A stretch of DNA of 64,000 nucleotides from UBA8886 sp002731655 (lineage in GTDB: Archaea; Thermoplasmatota; Poseidoniia; MGIII; CG-Epi1). Numbering within the stretch: position 1 is the stretch's first letter; every line of letters begins with the position of its first letter. The position numbers and the translations under genes are program-made. The DNA is taken from positions 1-64,000 of the forward strand of contig JASLZX010000001.1 of assembly GCA_030754655.1 (NCBI GenBank), given 5' to 3'. The notes under the pieces are model-generated. The model was not told the origin of the DNA, did not search any database, and saw only the letters and a list, made by a program, of their open reading frames with translations. This document shows positions 8,181 to 17,408 of this stretch, one piece after another.

Positions 8181-11100
8181 TCAGAGGCTCGCCCCCAGAG
8201 ATGCGAAGAGGCTAGTGCCGGGCTCGGGCAGGATGTAGTGCCGCTCACCTGCGCCGAGCTCGGTGTCGAGTCCTCCGCGCTGGTATTCGAGCCAGCCCGG
8301 AATGAGCGGCAGTCCGCCTACCTCACGCAGCCGTATGTCGAGCAGCATCGCGGCGGTGTCGAGCGTCAGCGGCCCCAAGCGCAGCTCGCCCGCAATCGCG
8401 AGACCCAGTTCGCCACCGCGCGCCTCGCTCAGCTCAAAGACCGGGTAGACACCGAACAGCTCGTGCGGCGTAATACGTACGTGCTCGACCCCGGCGGCGT
8501 GGAGCTCGAGGTAGTGCAGCGTGAATTGCGGCGTCGCCGGCGAATTGGTGCTGCGCAGGAACGCCTCGCCGATGCCGTTCGGCGCGTCAATCACGTACGC
8601 ATAGCCATCGAGGTAGAGCCGGGTGTTGTTGCCCAAGTCGGTCGCGTCGAGCCATGTGCCGCTGTGGCCACCGGTGTAACCCGGGTCGAGTTGCAGCACC
8701 ACGTCCAGCCCCGGCTCGGAGGCCTGCACAGCGACATTGGGGAAGCCCTGGAACATAAACGGCAGGTCCATGTCGAAATCGTAGTTGGGCTCAATCCGTA
8801 TGTCGAAGAAGGCGGGGACGTCATGCACCAGCGCGGTCGCGGTGCGCCAGCCGCCGTAGCGGTCGCTGGTCGAACGCGCCATCAACAGCTCCTGCCCGGA
8901 GGACGAATGGAAGTTGAACCGCACCTCGCGCCCCACCAGCACCTTGGCGCGCAATTCGTGCGGCACCTCGGAGAGGATGATTTCGTTGACGGAGCGGCCG
9001 GTCTGGTTGTGCGACCGGAAATAGGCACGCCCCAACCCCTTCGAGGCGGAGATGTCGAAAACCGAGTCGCTGTCGACCCCGGCAGCGAGGTTCTTGCCGA
9101 AGCTGAAGGTCCCGACCAGGTCGCTGCCGGCCGGGATGCCGTCGAGGAACAGCCGCAGCCCGGTGCCGGCAGCCCCGCGATCGATATCGAGCCAGACCCA
9201 GTCGCGCTCGGGCGACCAGCCCTGCAGGTCGAGGCTGATAACGTCGGGCTCGCCGGTCGCCAGCTGCAGCGACGCCGCCTGCGGCAGGCCGGTCAGGTGG
9301 AAGCGTAGCGAGACATTGTCGTCCGCCTGCCGCAGCACCGCACCATGGGTCCAGTACGCCGGCTCCGGGACGCTGCCGACATCAGCCGCCAGCGTCACGC
9401 GCGGAATCGACACCAGCGACGCGAACTCGACGCCGACAATGTCACCCAGTGTCGCGTCCAGCGAGAGCGACTCAGGCAGTTCCGGCAACGCTATTTCGAT
9501 GTCCATCTCGCGCACCGTGTCGGTCACGCGGCCGTAGACCGTGCCGAGCGACTGGTCGGTGGTAATCGTCAGGTTGGCGCTAACAGGGTCGCCCGCGTCG
9601 TCGGTATCGACCACCAGCAGCGCGGTCGCGTCCAGGTTCGAAGGCAGGTCGCCCAGCCGCAGGTCGAGCGACTTGTTGTCGACGCCCGCCACCTGCGCGA
9701 CCAGCTCCTCCATCTCGCCGCCGGCGTTGAAATCAGTCGCGGCGAGCCCCAACGAGGTCCCGTCAGGCCGGTCACGGTATTCGATTGAGAGCTGCGGCGA
9801 GATGCCGCGTAGGTAAGTCTTGACGCTCATATCGCCCTCCGCGGAGCGCACCAGCGAGAGCCCATTGACCCATTCGCTCTCGAGGCGCGCCGTATCGCCC
9901 AGTTCGGCCGCAAAGACGACGTGGTCCACCGCCTCGCTGGCGGTCAGGTTGAGGACCATCCGGTCGGCCCTGATATCCAGCTCGAGGGAGAGGTCACGCG
10001 GTAGCTGTGGAAGAAGAATTTCGAGCGAGTAGGGACGCTCGCCTTCCTCCTCGACGCGTATATAAATGGGACCGACTGGCTGGCTGCTCTCGAAATCGAT
10101 TGAGCCGGCGAGGGTAAAGTTCTCGACTGTGGCGTTGATGGTCAGGTTGGCATCAATCACTAAATCGAGTGATTGCGGAATCGCAGCGATGTAGGCTGTG
10201 AACTGCGGGCCGAAAATACCATGCTCGCGAAAGAAGAGGTAGTCGGCGCTCATCTCATGGTTGTACTGCTTCAGGTCGAGCAGCAGCCGTAATTCGTCGC
10301 CGCGCGAGAGGTAGTCAGCGTCGACCAACCGTGGCAGCCCCGGTAGTAGCAAGCGCGCCGCGAGAACCTCCTCGTCGCCCACGTCCAGCTGGTCGGACCA
10401 GAGCCCCTGCACCCAGCGCGGTGGCCCCTCCAGCAGCGAGACGTTGCCCTTGTCGATCCAGGCCGTGATGGCGACTTCCTCCTCGACCGAGTAGATGAAG
10501 CGCGCTACGGTCTCGAACGATTCGACGTTGGAAATCAGGTTCAGGGACAGGTCCGAGACCAGCTGCACCATCGCCTCACCCAAGTCGGAGAGCGCCTCAA
10601 TCAGCCGCGCCATGTCGCCCAGCGAGCTGAGGTTGCCAACGCCCGCCGGCAGGTCGCTCGCGTCGAGCAGCGGCACCCGCACGGTCAGGTTGACCGGCAG
10701 CGGGTCGACCATCACGTAAGCATTGAGTCCGGCAGTGGGCGATTCATAGTCGGTCAGGTCGACCGCTCCCACCTTGAACTGCGTCGGCTGCCGGTGCTGA
10801 ATCTGGAAGTCGGCCATGTCGCCCGCACTGTCGAGCCGCAGCGACTGGAGCCAGCCGAGTCGCCCCGCCAGTGATGCCAACTCATCGGGGGCGCCGACGC
10901 GGTCGCGGTAGAGCAGTACCCAATTGCCGTCGAAGAGCGACTCGTCCCACACCTGCGCCGTCGCGACGTCGTCTGCGGTCTGGTTGGTGATGACGAAGCT
11001 GAAATTGAACCAGCTATCTGTCAGCAACCGCATATCGTTGCCGTCGACCGCTATTTCTGCATCTCCCGGCAAGTGCTCCAGTTCGAAGCGGGTGTAAATT

Positions 11101-13562
11101 CCATCAGCCTGACTGGTGAAAGTAATGGATTCCATCACCCGATCACCGAACGGGTCACCTGCCGGGCCGCCACTGTAGCTCATGGCGCCGCCCTGCATGT
11201 TAAGGCTAATTTCGGTCGGGATGTCGCTGAAGGTAATGTTAGCCCATTGTGTCGTCGCACCCACCGTGTCAATGCCCTCGAAATAGACCCGCAGCGGCAG
11301 GTCGCGGTCTGGCTGCACCGAAATCTCGACCGTACGGTAGCTGCTGGAGGAATTGTAGTAGGCGTCACCTATCCCTGTCAAGCGGCCACTGAAGCTGTAG
11401 TCTAGGTTCTCGCCGGAAATGGCGGCACGGCCCGGCGCAGGTGAATTAGCCGCCAGCCAAGCGGTCTCATTGTAGATGGTGAGGTAGTCGTCACCCGCAG
11501 GCAGCGTCAGCCAAGCGTGGCTGGTAATCCAGAACTCGAGCTTCCCGAGCCAGGCCTTGTCGCCGGAGCGGGTACGCATCGTGAGCCGTACCTCGCCGGC
11601 GCCCTCACCCACAGTGACGCCGAGTACTGCCTGCGGGATGGAGCGCAGGATGCGACCGATGGTCACCAGCTTGTCAGCCAACGCGAACATCATGTTGTTC
11701 AGGAAGTCTCCCACCAAATTACCAAGGTCCTGTACCGGTGGCAGGGAGTCGTCGTCGAAGAGCATGAATGACCCTTCGAGCAGGACATGCTGCGGCAGGT
11801 CCTGCATCAACACGCCGGTGAAGATGCGGTAGTCATGCTCGCCCCACGCCGCTCCCGCATCAGTGGAGGAAAGATACTCATAGTCGCCGTAAACGAATGA
11901 CTTGAGACGCTGCGTAGAGCTGAACTCGACCACGGTGCGGTTCTGCTCATCGGTCGATTCGTTACGCACCTCCAGCCAGAGCGAGGTGCCAGGACGGTCG
12001 CTGAGGCAGGCGAACGGTTCCCCCGGAAGCAAGCCACGGTCGCAGCTCGGAATTCCCTCCAACTCGGCGATTATATGCGACAGGAACGGGTCGCTCCCAT
12101 CGCGCGGGGCGACGTTGTACTCATAATACTGGAAGTCCAGATTGAAACTGGCGTCCTGCTCGAGCGGGTCGTCCCGCTCAACCAGTTTGGCATACAGCTC
12201 GAGTGCATCGCGATCGACGCCATCCTCATCATCGGAGATAATACGTAGTTCCAGCTCGGCCGGAATCTTGCCACGTGGATTGGAGATGTCGAGCTTGACG
12301 AAAGACATCTCCTCCATCGCTGGCAGGGGTTCTTCCGGAGTGCCACCGCGCGACCAGTTGTACTTGATGTAGCCGGGGGTAATCGTCAGCTCCTCAACAC
12401 CGTTGTCGGACGAGTTGGACAGGTTGGCATTGATGTGGTAGCGCAGGTTATAGGGTGCGTTCAGGCTGCTCAGGTCACCAGGGTTGATTCCACTCGCGTT
12501 AAGATAGATTGCAAAATCATCGGTGGTACCTTCCCAATCGTAGGTATCAGGTACGTCCTGGAATTGCGTGTCCACGGCCCAGACATAGGTCAGGTCCTCG
12601 CCATTATTGCCGGCATAGGTCGCGCCGCGAATCACCGCTATTTCCAGTGGCTGGTCCAGTTCCACGCCCTCCACCCATGTCGCGCACCCCCCCTCCTCGA
12701 GGGTTAATTGTGTGCACTTTTCGAACTCGAATGAAAGGCCGCCTTCGGCCCCCAGCTGAACGTCGCCGTCGAAGGGGTTGGCGTCCGACTGCTCTATCAG
12801 GTTCCCAATAATCGGCACCAGCCGGCTGCGGACGTCGTCGTTGCCGTCACCGGTGACATCAATGTTGGCCCAGGAGATGTCGCTCTCATCGAGGCCACTG
12901 ATTATGCCCAGGAGCAATGGCTTCACGAAAGGATCGTCAGGAAAGCTGACGTTAACCCAGGCAGACAGGAGTGATGTCGAAGCTCCGAATAGCGAGCCGA
13001 CCAAATTCATCTCCTCGATGCCCTCCTCTTCTGCGGAAATATTACCGTCCCCGTTAGCGTCGTAGGCCCAGTAGATCAGGTAGGTCTGGAGGAACAGCGA
13101 CGCCGCCGTGCCAAGCGTGCTCTCCGGCCACATTTCCTCGTTTTCAAGGATTGCCTCCATGATGCGGGCTTGCTGCGGCTGCGGGTCGTCTACGATAATC
13201 GGCGTGAAACCGCGATTGGCATAGTTCCAGCTTGCCTCTGTGATGTCGACCGACGCATTCACCTCCTCGGTCGCGTTGAGTTCGGCGAGCGCCTGCCGCT
13301 GATCCTCTAGCAACGAGAAGTTGACTAGCTTGCCGTCATGCAGCTGCCGCAGCAGCGCCAGCTCCTCGCCCACCTGCGCTGCCTGCTCCTGCCGGTGCAG
13401 TTCGAGCGCCCCGAAGAGCTCCTCCATCACCGCGGCGGAGCCGTAATCGTTCCCGCCGCCGCCGCCGCCGGCCGGCGAGTGGGTCATTGCGCCCGCCATG
13501 AGCGGCTGTAGGATGACCAGTAGGGCAGTTCCCAGCACTAGCACTCGACGACGGGGGGTCAT
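8181..13562 (-). CDS. Giant exported protein (1793 aa) with degenerate beta-rich repeats
   Basis: The N-terminus has a signal peptide ('RRRVLVLGTALLVILQPLMA') followed by a six-glycine run. At residues ~170-182 'DANGDGNISAEEE' is a canonical EF-hand/dockerin-like calcium loop, and 'DVTGDGNDD' near 240 is a second. From about residue 480 the protein becomes a string of ~60-100-residue beta-rich segments, each with a recurring 'LPxxLxL' core such as 'LPQLPRDLSLELD', 'LPELPESLSLDA' and 'LGDLPSNLDA'. Many N-glycosylation sequons (NxS/T) fit a surface location. No C-terminal membrane helix or PGF-CTERM signal is seen. It may be an S-layer-like or cell-envelope protein, but function is unknown. It is divergent from ftsZ. 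Confidence 0.8.
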   Translation of the reverse strand: MTPRRRVLVLGTALLVILQPLMAGAMTHSPAGGGGGGNDYGSAAVMEELFGALELHRQEQAAQVGEELALLRQLHDGKLVNFSLLEDQRQALAELNATEEVNASVDITEASWNYANRGFTPIIVDDPQPQQARIMEAILENEEMWPESTLGTAASLFLQTYLIYWAYDANGDGNISAEEEGIEEMNLVGSLFGASTSLLSAWVNVSFPDDPFVKPLLLGIISGLDESDISWANIDVTGDGNDDVRSRLVPIIGNLIEQSDANPFDGDVQLGAEGGLSFEFEKCTQLTLEEGGCATWVEGVELDQPLEIAVIRGATYAGNNGEDLTYVWAVDTQFQDVPDTYDWEGTTDDFAIYLNASGINPGDLSSLNAPYNLRYHINANLSNSSDNGVEELTITPGYIKYNWSRGGTPEEPLPAMEEMSFVKLDISNPRGKIPAELELRIISDDEDGVDRDALELYAKLVERDDPLEQDASFNLDFQYYEYNVAPRDGSDPFLSHIIAELEGIPSCDRGLLPGEPFACLSDRPGTSLWLEVRNESTDEQNRTVVEFSSTQRLKSFVYGDYEYLSSTDAGAAWGEHDYRIFTGVLMQDLPQHVLLEGSFMLFDDDSLPPVQDLGNLVGDFLNNMMFALADKLVTIGRILRSIPQAVLGVTVGEGAGEVRLTMRTRSGDKAWLGKLEFWITSHAWLTLPAGDDYLTIYNETAWLAANSPAPGRAAISGENLDYSFSGRLTGIGDAYYNSSSSYRTVEISVQPDRDLPLRVYFEGIDTVGATTQWANITFSDIPTEISLNMQGGAMSYSGGPAGDPFGDRVMESITFTSQADGIYTRFELEHLPGDAEIAVDGNDMRLLTDSWFNFSFVITNQTADDVATAQVWDESLFDGNWVLLYRDRVGAPDELASLAGRLGWLQSLRLDSAGDMADFQIQHRQPTQFKVGAVDLTDYESPTAGLNAYVMVDPLPVNLTVRVPLLDASDLPAGVGNLSSLGDMARLIEALSDLGEAMVQLVSDLSLNLISNVESFETVARFIYSVEEEVAITAWIDKGNVSLLEGPPRWVQGLWSDQLDVGDEEVLAARLLLPGLPRLVDADYLSRGDELRLLLDLKQYNHEMSADYLFFREHGIFGPQFTAYIAAIPQSLDLVIDANLTINATVENFTLAGSIDFESSQPVGPIYIRVEEEGERPYSLEILLPQLPRDLSLELDIRADRMVLNLTASEAVDHVVFAAELGDTARLESEWVNGLSLVRSAEGDMSVKTYLRGISPQLSIEYRDRPDGTSLGLAATDFNAGGEMEELVAQVAGVDNKSLDLRLGDLPSNLDATALLVVDTDDAGDPVSANLTITTDQSLGTVYGRVTDTVREMDIEIALPELPESLSLDATLGDIVGVEFASLVSIPRVTLAADVGSVPEPAYWTHGAVLRQADDNVSLRFHLTGLPQAASLQLATGEPDVISLDLQGWSPERDWVWLDIDRGAAGTGLRLFLDGIPAGSDLVGTFSFGKNLAAGVDSDSVFDISASKGLGRAYFRSHNQTGRSVNEIILSEVPHELRAKVLVGREVRFNFHSSSGQELLMARSTSDRYGGWRTATALVHDVPAFFDIRIEPNYDFDMDLPFMFQGFPNVAVQASEPGLDVVLQLDPGYTGGHSGTWLDATDLGNNTRLYLDGYAYVIDAPNGIGEAFLRSTNSPATPQFTLHYLELHAAGVEHVRITPHELFGVYPVFELSEARGGELGLAIAGELRLGPLTLDTAAMLLDIRLREVGGLPLIPGWLEYQRGGLDTELGAGERHYILPEPGTSLFASLGASL

Positions 13563-13586
13563 GACGCTACTTGGAGAAACCTGCAG

Positions 13587-13594
13587 TATTTATA
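13587..13594 (-). promoter_or_regulatory. TATA box of the giant exported protein gene
   Basis: On the minus strand the box reads CTATAAATA, centred about 28 bases before the ATG at 13562, the spacing expected for a leaderless or nearly leaderless transcript. Confidence 0.6.
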
Positions 13595-13614
13595 GGTGGC
13601 CGAAAGGCTCGAGC

Positions 13615-13624
13615 TTTAAATAAA
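13615..13624 (+). promoter_or_regulatory. TATA box of the ftsZ operon
   Basis: TTTAAATAAA is centred about 26 bases before the ftsZ ATG at 13645. A GGAGG directly follows at 13625-13629, but from the TATA position it would fall upstream of the predicted transcription start. Confidence 0.55.
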
Positions 13625-13644
13625 GGAGGAAAGTCCAGCCGAAC

Positions 13645-14790
13645 ATGCCTGAGGATGAAAGCCCGGCAGAGGCGCCGGCGGAAGAGGAACCGCAGGAGCC
13701 CGCAACCGAGGTGAAACAGGAGCGACTTGAGGCGAACAACGGCTTCAGCGGCGAAGCCAACGAGCGCGAGCTGCAGGAGCTGGTCGCGAACCTCAACACC
13801 AACATCCTGATTATCGGCGCTGGCGGCGCCGGCAACAATACCCTCGAGCGACTCTACCGTGAAGGCATTGACGGTGTCGAGATGCTGGCGCTGAACACCG
13901 ACGCGCAGCACCTGCTCGCGGCGCGCGTGCCGCACCGCATGCTCATCGGCAAGCAGCTCACCAAGGGGCTCGGCGCTGGCGCCGAGCCCCATCTGGGCGA
14001 GGGCGCCGCCGAAGAGGCGCGCGATGACCTGCTCAACGCCTGCCACGAGGCGGACATCGTCTTCCTGACCGGCGGCCTCGGCGGCGGCACCGGCACCGGC
14101 GCGCTGCCGGTGATAGCACGATTTGCCAAGGAAAAGCAGGCGCTCACTATCGCCATCGTGACGCTGCCGTTCAGCAACGAAGGCGCCCGGCGCGCCAAGA
14201 ACGCGCAGCAGGGGCTGGAGCGGCTGCGCAAGGTGGCCGACACCGTTATCGTGATTCCCAACGACAAGCTGCTGCAGGAGGACATCGCGCAGCTGCCGCT
14301 CAACGAGGCGTTCCGCAAGGCCGACGCCATCCTGGGTGGGGCGATTCGCTGCATGTCCGAAATCACCACCCGCAGCGGGCTGGTCAACATCGATTTCGCC
14401 GACCTGCGCTCAATCATGGAGTCGGGCGGTGTGGCGATGATTGGCACCGGCGAGGCGCAGGGCACGGACCGCGCGGCCGAGGCCGTGCAGAGCGCCTTCT
14501 CGTCGCCACTGCTGGAAGTCGATATCAGCCAGGCTTCGGGCGCGCTCATCAACGTCACCGGCGGCGATGACATGACGCTGCACGAGGCGCACGCGGTGGT
14601 GCGCGAAGTGAATGCCAAGATTAATAAGGAGGCCCGAATCATCTGGGGAGCTTCCATCGATTCTTCTCTCGAGCATTCCATTCGTGTGATGCTTGTAGTA
14701 ACTGGTGTGAAATCATCCCAGATACTTGGTCCTCCAGAAGGAGTCGAAGATGAACTGGTAGCGCGCTACGGGATAGACTTCGTGCAATGA
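13645..14790 (+). CDS. ftsZ: Cell division protein FtsZ
   Basis: A 381-residue tubulin-like GTPase that forms the division ring. An acidic 45-residue N-terminal tail precedes 'ILIIGAGGAGNN'. The tubulin signature 'GGLGGGTGTGALP' binds the GTP phosphates, and the T7 loop 'NIDFADLRSIM' carries the catalytic Asp. The C-terminal domain ends with 'YGIDFVQ' and has no obvious conserved C-terminal peptide. The stop overlaps the next start by four bases (ATGA), linking it to secE, nusG and rpl11, an arrangement known in many euryarchaea that couples division, secretion and translation genes. Confidence 0.95.
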   Translation: MPEDESPAEAPAEEEPQEPATEVKQERLEANNGFSGEANERELQELVANLNTNILIIGAGGAGNNTLERLYREGIDGVEMLALNTDAQHLLAARVPHRMLIGKQLTKGLGAGAEPHLGEGAAEEARDDLLNACHEADIVFLTGGLGGGTGTGALPVIARFAKEKQALTIAIVTLPFSNEGARRAKNAQQGLERLRKVADTVIVIPNDKLLQEDIAQLPLNEAFRKADAILGGAIRCMSEITTRSGLVNIDFADLRSIMESGGVAMIGTGEAQGTDRAAEAVQSAFSSPLLEVDISQASGALINVTGGDDMTLHEAHAVVREVNAKINKEARIIWGASIDSSLEHSIRVMLVVTGVKSSQILGPPEGVEDELVARYGIDFVQ

Positions 14791-15026
14791 GCTACATCGA
14801 GCGAATCTGGAATACGCAACAGGGTCTCGAGGACCGCTTCCGACGCATTGGCCGCGGCCGGTTCGGCCGCGTGCTGAGGCTGGCGCGCAAGCCGACCTAC
14901 GACGAGTTCGTCAAGAGTTCGTGGATTGTCGGCATCGGCATCGGCATTGTCGGCCTTATCGGTTTCATAGTCTACTACATCTGGCTGAAAGTCCCCCCCA
15001 TAATCAGCGACGTACTGGGAATCTAA
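14787..15026 (+). CDS. secE: Protein translocase subunit SecE (Sec61-gamma)
   Basis: A 79-residue protein with one C-terminal transmembrane helix ('IVGIGIGIVGLIGFIVYYIW') after a basic amphipathic stretch containing 'LARKPTYDEFVKSSW', the standard SecE/Sss1 pattern. It clamps the SecY channel in the cytoplasmic membrane. The length is normal for archaeal SecE. It overlaps the ftsZ stop by four bases and sits directly before nusG, as in many archaea and bacteria. Confidence 0.92.
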   Translation: MSYIERIWNTQQGLEDRFRRIGRGRFGRVLRLARKPTYDEFVKSSWIVGIGIGIVGLIGFIVYYIWLKVPPIISDVLGI

Positions 15027-15034
15027 GATTAACC

Positions 15035-15574
15035 ATGGCAACCTTCGAAGACGAAACAGAGCCTGAAACGCCTTCCCCAGAGGCGAGCATCTACATCATG
15101 AAGACCGCCATCGGGCGCGAGCAGACCGCCGGCGAACGGCTGGCTGACCGCGTTCGCCGCAGCGGCGCGCCGGTCTGGTCAATCCTGGCGCCCTCCAAAC
15201 TGCGCGGCTTCGTGTTTGTCGAGACCGACAGCCCCGAGCTGCTGCGCGACAACCTGAAAGGGCTGACGCACGCCCGCGGCATGGTGATGGTCAAGGGCAT
15301 CGGCTACGGCCGCTCCAAGCAGCCCGACTCCTTCGGCACCAGCACCCTAGAGGAGCTGAAGCCGCACCTGACCCCGCCGCCGGCCGTAACCGGCATCGCT
15401 GAGGGCAACATCGTCGAAGTCATCGCCGGGCCGTTCAAGGGCGAGAAGGCGCGCGTCCAGCGCATCGACGAGGGCAAGGAAGAGGTTACTGTCGAGCTGT
15501 TCGAGGCAATGGTCCCTATCCCGATTACCGTCCGCGGCGACCACGTCCGCGTGCTCGAGAAGGAGCCGAACTGA
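15035..15574 (+). CDS. nusG: Transcription elongation factor Spt5 (NusG)
   Basis: A 179-residue protein from the ATG at 15035; the same frame is open further upstream but there overlaps secE. The NGN domain ('YIMKTAIGREQTAGERLADRV' through 'LRGFVFVE') binds the RNA polymerase clamp, and the KOW domain ('GNIVEVIAGPFKGEKARV') contacts RNA or the ribosome. It raises processivity together with Spt4, which is not in this window. A short acidic N-terminal tail (EDETEPETPSPE) precedes the NGN domain. The stop overlaps the rpl11 ATG (TGATG). Confidence 0.93.
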   Translation: MATFEDETEPETPSPEASIYIMKTAIGREQTAGERLADRVRRSGAPVWSILAPSKLRGFVFVETDSPELLRDNLKGLTHARGMVMVKGIGYGRSKQPDSFGTSTLEELKPHLTPPPAVTGIAEGNIVEVIAGPFKGEKARVQRIDEGKEEVTVELFEAMVPIPITVRGDHVRVLEKEPN

Positions 15575-16044
15575 TGGGCGAGACCGTCGAAGCCCTAGTC
15601 GAAGCGGGCAAGGCCAACGCGGGACCACCGCTCGGGCCGGCACTCGGCCCGAGCGGCGTCAACGTCAAGGCCGTTATCGACGAGATTAACGCTAAAACAA
15701 AGGCAATGGCAGGCATGAAAGTGCCAGTCAAGGTCAAGGTTGCTGACGACAAGTCGTTCAGCATCTCGGTCGGCACGCCCCCCGCGGCATCGCTGGTCAA
15801 GCAGGTTCTCGGCCTCGCCAAGGGGTCGGGCGAAGCGGGAACCGTCGTCGCAGCCGACATGACCCTCGAGCAAGCAATGACCGTTGCCAAGCAGAAGGGG
15901 CCTGCCCTTACGGGTGGTGACCTGAAGGCGATGACCTCCGAAATCCTCGGCGTCGCCAAGTCGATGGGGCTGACCTGCGAGGGGCAGGACCCCAAGGCAT
16001 TCCAGGCCAAGCTACGCGCCGGCGACTACGACGACAGGTTCTGA
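15574..16044 (+). CDS. rpl11: Large ribosomal subunit protein L11 (uL11)
   Basis: A 156-residue uL11 that binds the GTPase-associated centre of 23S rRNA. Recognised from 'KANAGPPLGPALGPSGVNVK' near the N-terminus and the C-terminal rRNA-binding domain ('VKQVLGLAKGSGEAGTV' to 'EILGVAKSMGLTCEGQDPK'). In most archaea L1, L10 and L12 genes follow; here the next gene is a carbamate kinase starting immediately after the stop, so the usual ribosomal cluster is broken. Confidence 0.95.
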   Translation: MGETVEALVEAGKANAGPPLGPALGPSGVNVKAVIDEINAKTKAMAGMKVPVKVKVADDKSFSISVGTPPAASLVKQVLGLAKGSGEAGTVVAADMTLEQAMTVAKQKGPALTGGDLKAMTSEILGVAKSMGLTCEGQDPKAFQAKLRAGDYDDRF

Positions 16045-16953
16045 ATGCGCGCCGTGCTGGCGCTGGGTGGTAACGCCCTCCAGCAGTCCGGCGACGACGG
16101 CAGTGTCGAAGGCGAGCTGCGGCGCGCGCATGCTTCGCTGGCTCCGCTGGCGGAATTGCTGGCGGGCCGCGACCGGCTGCTGCTGACGCACGGCAATGGC
16201 CCGCAGGTAGGGCACGCGCTGCTGCGCGCCGAAGCGGGGCGCCCTGAAACCCCCGAGCGTCCGCTCGACCACCTTGTTTCCGACACGCAGGGCGGGCTCG
16301 GTTACCTGCTCGAGCGCACGGTGCGCGAAATCATCGCTGGCGCGGGCGGCAGCCGCAGCGTCATGACCATGCTGGCGCAGGTTGAAGTCGCGCCCGAACT
16401 GGGCGAGCCGTGCAAGCCGGTCGGCCCATGGTATCCAGTGAAATGCCGCGCCGAGCTGGAAGCGCGCGGCTGGGCGCTGGCCAAAGGTGAGCGGGGGGTG
16501 CGCCGGCTGGTCGTTTCGCCCGCGCCGCTGCGGGTGCTCGAACTGGATATCATCCGCTCGCTGTTTGAGAACCGGATGCTCTGCATCACCGCCGGGGGCG
16601 GCGGGACACCGGTGGTCCGTGATGGCAACCGCTGGCGCGGCGTCGAGGGCGTAATTGACAAGGATTCGGTGGCGGGGATGCTGGCGCAGCAGCTGAACGC
16701 GACGCACCTGATTATCGCCACCGACGTCGAGCACGCCTGGGTCGGCCCTGACCGGCGGCCGCTGGGCGAAGTAGGCATCGGTGAGCTGCGCAGCCACTAC
16801 GATGCGGGCGAATTTCCGGCCGGCTCGATGGGGCCCAAGGTGCGTGCCGCGCTCGACTTTATCGAGCGCGGCGGCGAAATGGTCATCATTACCGCGACCG
16901 GGGACGTGATGGCTGCGCTCGCGGGCGAAGCAGGAACGCGGGTCGTCGCCTAG
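16045..16953 (+). CDS. arcC: Carbamate kinase
   Basis: A 302-residue amino-acid-kinase-fold enzyme interconverting ATP plus carbamate and ADP plus carbamoyl phosphate. Motifs include 'LALGGNALQQ', 'LLLTHGNGPQVGH', 'VGPWYPV', 'ITAGGGGTPVV', 'VIDKDSVAGMLAQQL' and 'SMGPKVRAALDFI', all typical of ArcC. It starts at the base after the rpl11 stop and converges on pyrI, overlapping it by four bases. The neighbouring pyrB-pyrI use carbamoyl phosphate, so here it may supply pyrimidine synthesis rather than, or as well as, making ATP from arginine breakdown; no arginine deiminase gene is present. Direction of flux is inference. Confidence 0.92.
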   Translation: MRAVLALGGNALQQSGDDGSVEGELRRAHASLAPLAELLAGRDRLLLTHGNGPQVGHALLRAEAGRPETPERPLDHLVSDTQGGLGYLLERTVREIIAGAGGSRSVMTMLAQVEVAPELGEPCKPVGPWYPVKCRAELEARGWALAKGERGVRRLVVSPAPLRVLELDIIRSLFENRMLCITAGGGGTPVVRDGNRWRGVEGVIDKDSVAGMLAQQLNATHLIIATDVEHAWVGPDRRPLGEVGIGELRSHYDAGEFPAGSMGPKVRAALDFIERGGEMVIITATGDVMAALAGEAGTRVVA

Positions 16954-17408
16954 AGGAACTGCAACTCTTCCCCGGCGACCAGTCGCGCGCAGTAAGCGCA
17001 CGCCAGCTGGAGCGGCTCGCGGCTGCGCAGCAGCAGTCGGCTGGTGGCGCCGCGCTCGTTGTTGGAAATGCAGTTGGTGTTGGGGCAGCGCGCAACGCCC
17101 GCCACCTCTTCGGGAATTTCGACCGCCGTCTTCTCGGCAACCGAGTAGTTGCGAATGATATTGACATGAGCGCTGGGCGAGAGCAACGCGATGCGCTCGG
17201 TCTCGCTCTCAGTCAGTTCGCGGTCCTCAATCTTGATTATGTCCTTGCGCCCCTGCTTGGAGCTGGGGACGTTAATCAGCAGGCTGACCGTGTTACCGGT
17301 GCTCGCCACGTCGAGGATGTCGAGAATCTTAAGTCCGGCACCGGCGCGCAGGTGGTCAATCACGGTGCCGTTGCGAATCGGCTGTACCTTGAGCAGGTTG
17401 TCCGCCAT
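16950..17408 (-). CDS. pyrI: Aspartate carbamoyltransferase regulatory chain PyrI
   Basis: A 152-residue PyrI. The N-terminal allosteric nucleotide-binding domain starts 'LLKVQPIRNGTVIDHLRAG'. The C-terminal zinc domain has the four Cys ligands in 'CPNTNC' and 'CAYC'. It couples CTP and ATP levels to the activity of the PyrB catalytic trimer. It abuts pyrB (overlap of one base) in an operon, and the zinc site is intact. Confidence 0.94.
   Translation of the reverse strand: MADNLLKVQPIRNGTVIDHLRAGAGLKILDILDVASTGNTVSLLINVPSSKQGRKDIIKIEDRELTESETERIALLSPSAHVNIIRNYSVAEKTAVEIPEEVAGVARCPNTNCISNNERGATSRLLLRSREPLQLACAYCARLVAGEELQFL

Noticed and set aside
8238..9308. 356-codon plus-strand ORF opposite the giant exported protein
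   Set aside because: Antisense shadow with Glu/Val/Arg-rich filler and no domain.
16012..17001. 329-codon minus-strand ORF opposite carbamate kinase
   Set aside because: GC-rich antisense shadow with His/Arg/Gln-rich product and no recognisable domain; the plus-strand arcC has a full set of family motifs.
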